Shown here: positions 56,170 to 64,000 of the stretch, piece by piece
Layout of the letters: every line of letters begins with the position of its first letter
Position numbering within the stretch: position 1 is the stretch's first letter
Source: Linum tenue
Lineage: Eukaryota > Streptophyta > Magnoliopsida > Malpighiales > Linaceae
Direction of reading: 5' to 3'
Length of the DNA stretch: 64,000 nucleotides
Assembly: GCA_946122785.1 (NCBI GenBank)
Contig: CAMGYJ010000002.1
Location: 14,582,839-14,646,838, forward strand
Translations under genes and position numbers: made by a program
The notes under the pieces: model-generated
The model's input: the letters and a program-made list of their open reading frames with translations, nothing else
Database searches by the model: none
Told to the model about the DNA's origin: nothing

Positions 56170-57710
56170 TGATGACTCGGTATTTGCACATGTTTTCCCC
56201 TTTTGTTTCTTGATTGTTTGAGCTTGAATTACCGTGTCTTTGACCGATTTTACGCTAGGTTGTGTTCCTTTGTCACATTTCAGGCCCTAGCACATAAAGT
56301 GAAGCATAGGCGCAAGTTTCAAGTCAATCTGAGATCAATTGACGATTTGGGAGAAGACACTCGGGCATGACCTGAAGAAGAATGGATTTCTACCTCACTT
56401 TATGGACAGAGAATCATGCAAGCTTGTTACGAAACGAAAGAGGACGAGACTACGAGCGTCTGGGATCAAACGGCGACTGATTCGGAGTCCGGACGAGGGA
56501 GAAACGAAGCATTAAACAGAGGCTGAGCAAGCTGCACGGGCAGACCAGGGAGGCGCACGGCCGTGCAACATATAATTCTGGCCGTGCGGGATTGTGCGTG
56601 GCCACGCACGGCCGTGCAATATACAATTTTGGCCGTGCGGGTTGGTGCGTGGGCACGCACGGGCACAAGTGAAATCCGCACGGCCGTGCAAGGTGCAATC
56701 CTGGCCGTGCGAGTTGGTTGAGGTTCGACTTAATGAAACGGCGCGTTTTGAGGTGCACGGCCAGAATGGTGATGTGCATGGCCGTGCACCCTGGCCGTGC
56801 GAGTCGGGAATTGTTGTTTAAAACCCGATTTTCAGCGAAAGGAAGGGAGGAGAGCTGGGTTTTGGATCCCAAACACCCAAGGGACGAACCCTAGAGAGAG
56901 AGAGCGACTTGGAAACATTCTTGGAGCTATTTTGGAGGATTTCTTCGCCATTGGAGCTCGGGAATCAAGCTTGGAGATGGAGATTGAAGATCTAGATCAG
57001 ATTTCTGCAGTCTCTCTCTTCTCTATGGAGTAACTTCCCTTCACTTAGGTTTTGAGGAACCCTAGTTCCATGAGTTAGGATCTTTCTTGTATGAAGTTTT
57101 GGATGCTTTATTGTTTGATTATAATCGATTGAGGCATGATTTATTGAGTCAATTGAATCTTGATCAAATTCTCTTGATTTCTGCTTTAACCTATGATAGA
57201 TAGAATCTGATTAGGTTGTTAGAGTCCCTTCATTCGATAGTAGGAGATTGGCTATACGAGAGTTAGCCAGTTTACTGCTTTGTACTGGAATCCAATTCCG
57301 GTAGTGGAGTTCTGTGTTCATAGCCTCAGCTTTCTATCCTGGTGAATACTAGTCGTCTGCCAGGTAGTTGGACTGAGAGGGCTTGGTCAGCTTAAGAGAT
57401 TCCAAGCTAATTTAGGATCTTCCGCAGTTTAATCAACAGTAGATCAACCAAAGGTAATTGCAACTTGGACCTAATTGAGGAGCTAGGGGGAATCATACCT
57501 AAGTGAGTTCCCAACTTGTAATTAGTAGAGTAGTCAGTAGAGTAGTTTATCAATCAATCCTTAATCTAGTTTGCTAGATAATGAACTGAAGCTGAGTAAT
57601 AGTAACTCTAGAGACCCGTGGATTCGATATTTATTACTTGTGCCACTATACTGCAGTCCCTTTCATTGGTTACACTTGGCCATTGTTAGGTGTTGTGTTT
57701 TAGCGTGTCA
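56170..57710 (+). repeat. Solo Athila-type LTR inside element D
   Basis: Starts TGATGACTCGG and ends GCGTGTCA, 1541 bp, flanked by perfect TATAC duplications (56165-56169 and 57711-57715). Its second half is clearly related to the U5 of A and C. Its palindrome array (about 56536-56800) uses GCACGGCCGTGC. There is no primer site after it and no internal sequence, so it is a recombination remnant of a fourth Athila-like family. Confidence 0.92.
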
Positions 57711-57715
57711 TATAC

Positions 57716-60031
57716 CATGCAAGTAAGTACCCTAATGACTCTAGTGATGTGTTTGCGGTGGATGTCATAGAATCATGCACTGATGCTATTTTGAACAATG
57801 ATTATGATGCTGATTCTGAGTTTGATGATTCTGATAATGAACTTGATGAGCTAACCGTGTCAAAGAGGGCACAAATGCTCGAGGCATTGCCTATGCAGGT
57901 GGAAGGTGATGAAAAGGCTAGGTTTCCAAAGAAAATGGTTCCATCTCGGATCGAGCCTCCGAAATTGGAACTAAAACCATTGCCTAGTCACCTTACGTAT
58001 GCATATCTGGGGGAAAACTCCACTTTACCTGTGATTGTTTCTGCTACACTGACTGATTCACAGGAACAGGAGCTCTTGAATGTCTTACGCCAGCACATAC
58101 AGGCTTTAGGCTGGACAATTGCCGACATCAAAGGCATTAGTCCAGCATTTTGTATGCATAAGATCCTTCTAGAGGAGGAGTCCAAGCCCTCCATTCAGGC
58201 ACAACGGAGACTAAACCCGCACATGAAAGAAGTAGTGCGAAAGGAGGTAATGAAACTATTGGATGCAGGTACCATTTACCCTATCTCTGATAGTACTTGA
58301 GTTAGTCCAGTGCATGTTGTCCCTAAGAAGGGAGGAATGACAGTAGTAAGAAACGATAAGGATGAGATGATATCTACCCGAACTGTTACGGGCTGGAGAG
58401 TATGCATAGATTATAGGAAGTTGAATGAGGCGACCCGAAAGGATCACTTCCCTCTGCCTTTTATTGATCAAATGCTCGAACGGTTAGCGGGTCATTCTCA
58501 CTACTGCTTCCTAGATGGTTACTCCGGTTATTTTCAGATCCCAGTAGCACCGGAGGATCAATAGAAAACTGCTTTTACATGTCCTTTTGGTGTTTTTGCA
58601 TATCGTAGAATGCTTTTTGGATTATGTAATGCACCTGCAACCTTTCATCGGTGCATGACTGCCATATTCTTTGACATGTTAGAATCGAGTCTTGAAGTTT
58701 TCATGGATGACTTCTCGACTTTTGGTACTAGCTTTGAGCATTGTTTGGCTAACTTGTCTAGAGTTTTGCAGAGATGTGAAGAGACTAATCTAGTCTTGAA
58801 CTGGGAAAAATGTCACTTCATGGTGACGGAAGGTATAGTGCTTGGTCATCGAATTTCGGCGAGGGGGATAGAAGTTGATAAAGCTAAGATTGAAATCATT
58901 GAAAAACTTCCCCCTCCCAGCACAATAAAAGGAATTAGAAGTTTTCTAGGTCATGCCGGTTTTTACCGGAGATTTATTAAAGACTTCTCAAAGATCACCA
59001 AGCCTTTATGTGATTTGTTGGCCAAAGATACTGTGTTTAACTTCTCTGATGAGTGTTTGCAGGCCTTCAATCGACTTAAGAAGGAGTTAACCCCTGCTCC
59101 CATTATTACTGCACCCGACTGGACTTTACCATTTGAAATTATGTGCGATGCTAGCGACTATGCAGTCGGGGCAGTTTTGGGGCAGAGGAAGGAAGGTAAG
59201 TTGCATGCGGTGTACTATGCCAGTAAGCTTCTTAATGATGCACAATTGAACTATTCCACTACTGAAAAAGAACTGATTGCTGTGGTGTTTGCTTTTGATA
59301 AATTTCGATCTTATTTGGTGGGATCTAAAAAAGTTGTGTACACTGACCATGCAGCTATACGGCACCTTCTTTCAAAGAAGGAGGCCAAGCCGAGATTGCT
59401 TCGTTGGGTTCTTCTTTTGCAGGAATTCGACGTTGAAATTCGTGACAAGAAAGGTTCGGCTAATTAGGTAGCCGATCACCTTTCTAGACTTGAGTTTGAG
59501 GCCATTCCTAAGGACAAGGTTGAGATCAATGAGTCTTTTCCAGACGAGCAGCTTTATGCTCTCCTTGTCCAACAAGCTCCCTGGTATGCAGACCTTGCGA
59601 ACTACCTCGCCACAGGTAAGCTCCCTGATTTGTCTTACCAACAGCGCAGGAAGTTGATTACTATTGCCAAGAACTATATATGGGAAGACCCCTTCCTGTA
59701 TAAGCATTGTGCTGATACCATGGTAAGACGATGTGTTCCTGAATGTGAGGTAAAGTCAGTACTTAATTTCTGTCATAGTATGGCCGCAGGAGGTCACTTT
59801 GGACCTCATAGGACAGCAGCAAAGGTGTTACAATCTGGATTCTATTGGCCTTCTCTATTTCGAGATGCCCGTGATTTTGTTGCTCAATGTGATAGGTGCC
59901 AAAGAACAGGGAACATATATGCAAGGATGGAGATGCCGCAGACCTCGATTTTGGAGGTAGAGATGTTTGATGTATGGGGAGTGGATTTCATGGGGCCATT
60001 CCCACCGTCTTTCAACAACAAATATATCTTA
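57716..60031 (+). pseudogene. pol of element D: RT, RNase H, partial integrase
   Basis: Continues the gag frame after the solo LTR. An acidic linker (SEFDDSDNELDEL) precedes RT (ELKPLPSHLTYAYLGE, LPFIDQMLERLAGH, FMDD near 58703). RNase H has [19 protein letters not shown] (about 59142) and [10 protein letters not shown]. Integrase has HHCC-type zinc-binding residues (CDRCQRTGN, about 59890) and DVWGVDFMGPFPPSF, then breaks off at about 60031, before the second catalytic aspartate. Stops: TGA at 58298, TAG at 58562, TAG at 59465, all in the same frame. RNase H is complete, unlike in B. Confidence 0.9.
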
Positions 60032-60461
60032 AGATCTTTCTATAAGATATATTCAATGTTTTAAGATTTTTCATTTCCAATTTCGTGAAACGAGAGTGAA
60101 AGGTGGAAGAGTATTTTTTTTCATTGCAATTATTTATCTACTTCCTATAAAAAAGTATCAACATCTAGATTTGGGTTGCTAGGGTTTTGTTTAGGCTATA
60201 TATGTTGGCCTTGGGTCTCTCATTGTATGGATTGATGGCCCATTCTATGTTTGTTTGTATCTTTCCTTGGGGTTTAGGCCCAAAATCTGTGTATCACCTC
60301 GGTTCATTTTAATGAATTTCCAATGACCTTCAAAAAAGTCATGGTTCGTGTCGGAGCTAAATGAAACTAGCGAGTTATCTAAATTGACAAGCATTTAATT
60401 TATTTGATTAATCAGTTAAAACTGGACGATGTATCAACTTCTACTGATTAATGGGTAAATA
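60032..60461. other. Spacer after truncated element D
   Basis: AT-rich. No gene recognised. TTTTAATGAATTTCCAATGACCTTC followed by six A (near 60308-60338) resembles the 3' end of a plant LINE, but nothing upstream supports it. Confidence 0.55.
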
Positions 60462-60540
60462 CCTTGGCTACCACTAAAGTATGAGAATTGGGGGAGCTAT
60501 ACTATTTTAGTTTGAATAGGGCGTCAGGTACCACTGAACT
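60462..60540. repeat. Left arm of decayed inverted-repeat element
   Basis: CCTTGGCTACCACTAAAG...GAGAATTGG...TACCACTGAACT matches the reverse complement of 63601-63681 at roughly three quarters of positions. The two arms enclose the second LINE, which probably inserted into an old inverted-repeat element. Confidence 0.6.
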
Positions 60541-61098
60541 CTATTATATGTGTACCCGGTACCACTTAAGTTTACTGCTAAGTGGATTCCGTTAAAGTTA
60601 ACAAAATATTCTTGGAATATTATGTTTTCTAAATTTCAGAAATGGTTCTTCTACTTCTTCTAATTGTAAAAAATCCTTTGGACTTATGAAAAACATCATT
60701 TTTTTGTTTTATTTTTTAGTTGTAATCTTCTTTTGATGACTTTGGTACCTAACCAATATTTGAATATGAGAAATCTATGATCAATTACCATTATAAATAT
60801 TTTCAATTATCATTATGTGTTCTAATAATTGAATTACTTCTTGAAGCAAATATATCCTGTGAATTTTATCCCGATATAAATAATCTGAGAATGTTATATT
60901 TAATTCACTTAGATCATTTTAGTGGTGTTTTTAATTGAATTAGGGGTTTAAATAGATCTTTTAATGTTAATTTTAATTCTTTATTATTATCTTTGAGTAT
61001 ATTTATTATTCCTTTCTAATATTCATTTACTATTTTTACTAATTTATCTATTATATTGAAAAAAATTATTAGCCATTCTAGTAGTATTCCATAAGGCT

Positions 61099-63364
61099 GC
61101 TTGTATTCGTAATGCTAGAAAGAAGATCAGGAAGATAAATTTTCATACCGAGGAGGAGTTAACTGACATGAAATATTGCTGATGAAGCTATCTTCTTCTA
61201 CAAGGATCTGTTTGGAACTATTAACAAGGATGTGATTGTGGACTGTGACCTTATTGGGGGGTGCTTGAGTGAGAAGCTTACAGATGAAGATAGAAGAATG
61301 CTCTGTAGGGTGGTATCTAGGGAGGAAGTTAGGAAGACCCTTTTTGACATGCATCCCACTACGTCTCCAGGACCAGATGGCTGGACAGCAGTATTCTTTC
61401 AGAGGTGTTGGGGTCTTATTGGACCTGATATAATAAAGGGAGTCCAGGCTTTCTTTCAGGAGGGGATTCTCCCTAGAGGTATGAACTTTGCATCATTGAC
61501 TCTGGTTCCAAAAATACCTAATGCAGACAAGCTTCCTTCCTTTAGACATATTGCCTGTATAAATGTTCTATACAAGATAATTGTGAAAGTCTTAGCAAAT
61601 AGGTTAAAGAATGTTCTCCCTGCACTCATTAGTCGAAATCAATCAGCCTTTATTCAGGGGGCGTAGCATCTTAGAGAATATACTAATGGCTCAAGAAGTA
61701 GTTCAAAACTATCACAGAAGTCAGCTATAATCTAGAACTGCTATTAAAGTTGATCTTAAAAAGGCTTTTGACTCTGTTCATTGGGGTTATCTCCTGAGTG
61801 TGATGAGATTAATGGGATTCCCAGAGGGCTTCATTAAATGGATCTCTCTCTGTCTAAGTTCGGCCTCCTTTAGCATCTCTGTCAATGGCAGTCTCTTTGG
61901 CTTCTTTAGTGCTGTAAAAGGGGTCAGGCAGGGAGATCCTCTCTCCCCCTACCTCTTCACTATTGCAATGGAACCCTTGACTGGGCTATTAAATAAAGCA
62001 GCAGCAAATGATGGTTTCCCTTATCACCCTCAATGCAAACAACTTGGTCTCACTCACCTGAGCTTTGCTGATGACCTCTTGATTTTCTCAGAGGGGTTAG
62101 GTCAGGCTTAAACTGGAATCAGGAAAATCTTGGATACATTCTATCAGCTCTCTGGTTTACAATGCAATCCAGACAAATGTGAAGTATTTTTTGGTGGTTT
62201 TGCTCATCAGTTTAAGCTACTGCTCTACAAATCTCTGGTTTTAGAGAGGGTAAGCTGCCAGTTCGTTATTTGGGCTTGCCATTGATCTCGGGTAAGTTGT
62301 CAAATGCAGAGTGTGTTGTCCTAGTTGACAAGTTAACTCGTCGGATCAGAGGGTGGAGAGCTCAGAAATTATCTTATGCAGGTAATATCCAGTTAGTTGA
62401 ATCAGTCTTATATGCCTTAGTTCACTACTGGATGGCAATATTTGTTCTCCCCAAGAAGGTGCTTAAGAATATCCAGAGGATCTGTTCCAACTTCCTATGG
62501 CATGGTGATGGGGTAGGCAGAGCCAAGGTTGCTTGGGAATCAATTGCTTTGCCCAAAAAAGAAGGAGGTCTTGGCCTAAAAGATCTAAGTACTTGGAACA
62601 TTGCTTGTTTAGCTATGCTAATTTGGCTGCCGTTGATTCAGGGAGGGAGTTTTTGGGTGGCCTGGTGTACCAGATATAGGCTAAGGGGACACTGCATTTG
62701 GGAGGTCAGACTTACTACTTTTGGATCTTGGATCTGGAAGCAACTGCTCAAAATCAGGCCCTGGCTTTAGTTCAGGATGAATCTCGAAACTGATGGAAGT
62801 GTATCTTGGTTGGGAGGAACAATGAAGGTGTTTTCTGTATCACTAATCTGGGATACTATTAGACTTAAAAGGCCTGAGGTGCCTTGGTGGAGAGTGATTT
62901 GGGGACGATTCATTTTCCTACACAATCGTTTTATTGTTTGGCTGATCATATTAGAAAGAATTGCCACTAGTGATAAACTGAGAAATTGGGGGATGATAAC
63001 TGATGATTCTTGCCCCCTGTGTCATGCTGCTGTTGAGTCTCGACATCATTTATTTTGTGAATGCTCTTATACTTTGGATTTTGTTGCTGCACTTCTTAGG
63101 CGAGCAGTGTTTCTTCCTCAGACCTGGGATGATATGTTCGATAGCATGATTGGGAAATCTGTGCAGGGAGCTAGAGCAGGGTTAATTGACTGCTCAATTT
63201 GGTGCAGGAGTTTGTGTAGGTGTCGTCGTTGCTTTGTGGAGCAATCTTCTTCCCCTGAGACTCTCGTTGAGATGCTGCGTCGGGAAATCAGTATGTATGG
63301 GTGTGGAGATGCTGATTTTCAGCAGGAAATCAGCAAGATTTCGACTTACAGTCAGTTGTGTTAG
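61099..63364 (+). pseudogene. Reverse transcriptase of second LINE
   Basis: Motifs in order: TTSPGPDGW, FFQRCW, RHIACIN (normally RPI), a frameshift near 61666, AIKVDLKKAFDSVHW, RQGDPLSPYLF, the catalytic box SFADDLLIFS (about 62060-62090), CNPDKCEVFFGG, LPVRYLGLPLISGK, LSYAGNIQLVES, PKKEGGLGL and FGSWIWKQLL. A stop at 62768 precedes the C-terminal part, where CPLC...HHLFCEC (about 63010-63070) forms the zf-RVT motif. The stop is at 63362. Several stops and shifts (61666, 62109, 62230, 62768) inactivate it. Confidence 0.88.
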
Positions 63365-63446
63365 CTAGTTATTTTCTGGTTTTCTTCTTTGTGCTGAGTT
63401 GATAATCTGTAAGGAACCTTTGGGCGCTTAGCGTTTGTATTTTTCG

Positions 63447-63474
63447 AAACTTTCTGCATATTTGCAGAAAGTTT
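63447..63474 (+). other. Perfect 12-bp hairpin in LINE 3' UTR
   Basis: AAACTTTCTGCA pairs perfectly with TGCAGAAAGTTT around a TATT loop, about 20 bases before the A-rich tail. Confidence 0.85.
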
Positions 63475-63600
63475 GTGCTTAATGGAAATTGCTAATCACC
63501 GGAAAAAATATAATTTTTTATGTTCTTAAAAGTTTTGGATACCAAAAGATAATTAAAAATTTGGGTTGGATGAAAAACTGGACGTATGCACTTTTTGGGA

Positions 63601-63681
63601 ACTTCAATGGTATCCGACGTATGATTCAAACTTTAATGGTATGCCTGCTCCAATTCTCAAATTTAAGTGGCACCCGAGGCG
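63601..63681. repeat. Right arm of decayed inverted-repeat element
   Basis: Reverse-complement partner of 60462-60540. It encloses the second LINE. Confidence 0.6.
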
Positions 63682-63718
63682 CTCTAAACAAAATTATGTA
63701 TTTATTTATTTATTAATT

Positions 63719-63758
63719 AAAGTTTGTGAATCATTCTAAAAAAAAAGTTTGTGAATCA
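63719..63758. repeat. 15-bp direct repeat around a short A-rich insert
   Basis: AAAGTTTGTGAATCA occurs at 63719-63733 and 63744-63758, separated by TTCTAAAAAA. The form is that of a target-site duplication around an almost zero-length retroposed tail. Confidence 0.7.
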
Positions 63759-64000
63759 CATGCTGACCGTAGTTACGATGATTTACCAAATTGGAGTCCA
63801 TCTGTTTCCCAGCACGAAACTCTGTCAGTGTACATGTCCTTGATTCATTTCATATTTATTTTATTTTATTAATTACTAGCGTGGCCCCGGCCATTTGGCC
63901 GGAGGAAGGTGAGGTATGAAATTTGATAATGTAATGGGGTGTATAGCTTATGGTTGTATAGTTTTTTTTTTGGGAAACACGTGATAAAAATAGTGAATTT
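63759..64000. other. Window end, nothing recognised
   Basis: Short non-coding sequence without a supported feature. Confidence 0.6.

Larger units (their letters stand above)
52305..60031 (+). mobile_element. Athila-like element D, 3'-truncated
   Basis: A third Athila-type family: LTR 52305-53714, tRNA-Asp primer site, gag-protease, RT, RNase H and part of integrase. A solo LTR (56170-57710) interrupts the protease-RT linker. The element ends abruptly in integrase at about 60031. Its LTR lacks the CACGGCCGTG array found in B, C and the solo LTR. All coding damage consists of single stop codons in one continuous frame, so it decayed by point mutation rather than indels. Confidence 0.9.
61092..63485 (+). 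mobile_element. Second 5'-truncated L1-type LINE
   Basis: Reverse transcriptase and zinc region of a plant L1-type LINE, 5'-truncated before the RT, with a 3' UTR ending near GGAAAAAA (about 63499). It differs from the LINE at 36785 but has the same domain order. A perfect 12-bp hairpin lies at 63447-63474, just before the tail. I could not find a convincing target duplication. Confidence 0.85.

Noticed and set aside
60300..60345. LINE 3' tail without a body
   Set aside because: The tail-like sequence is suggestive, but there is no upstream RT or target duplication.

Overview
This window is plant nuclear DNA, most likely from a eudicot, and it is almost entirely nested retrotransposons. The evidence is Athila-type Ty3/gypsy elements primed by tRNA-Asp, Sirevirus-like and Ivana-like Ty1/copia elements, plant L1-type LINEs, short inverted-repeat elements and long AT-rich spacers. 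I see no convincing host gene, tRNA, rRNA or CRISPR array. I cannot name the species.

Layout. (1) 1-19896: Athila-like element A (partial 5' LTR, gag, protease, RT, integrase) is split inside integrase by a complete related element B (5157-17824) with a GAAGC duplication on both sides. A stops at 19896, before its third gene. (2) 19897-29384, minus strand: a decayed Sirevirus-like copia element whose 5' LTR is split by a 2.2 kb solo LTR (26571-28767, ACACA duplication). (3) 29385-36770: AT-rich spacer with a possible hAT-like element, an (AT)n run, two inverted-repeat elements, a copia RNase H scrap, a decayed ~150-bp tandem repeat and a 66-bp tandem duplication. (4) 36785-40090: a 5'-truncated LINE with an 11-bp duplication. 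(5) 41122-47230: a young, complete copia element with near-identical LTRs, a GTATG duplication and an unbroken gag-pol. (6) 47686-52304, minus strand: the 3' half of a third Athila-like element (C), from the same family as A. (7) 52305-60031: Athila-like element D, cut by a solo LTR (56170-57710, TATAC duplication) and lost midway through integrase. (8) 60462-63681: decayed inverted-repeat arms around a second 5'-truncated LINE. (9) From there to the end: a tiny retroposition scar in AT-rich DNA.

The most interesting material is regulatory. The copia element at 41122 appears to start Gag inside its own LTR and splice out its leader, including the tRNA primer site. In element B the third ('env-like') ORF looks like a separate gene: a palindrome array, TATA box, ATG-free leader, intron and ORF. 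Hairpins with compensatory base changes lie in the B intron, downstream of the third ORF in B and C, and in the LTR leaders. The same CACGGCCGTG palindrome, with family-specific flanking bases, is arrayed in LTRs and again upstream of the third ORF. All Athila-like coding regions here carry stops or frameshifts; only the copia element at 41122 looks potentially competent.
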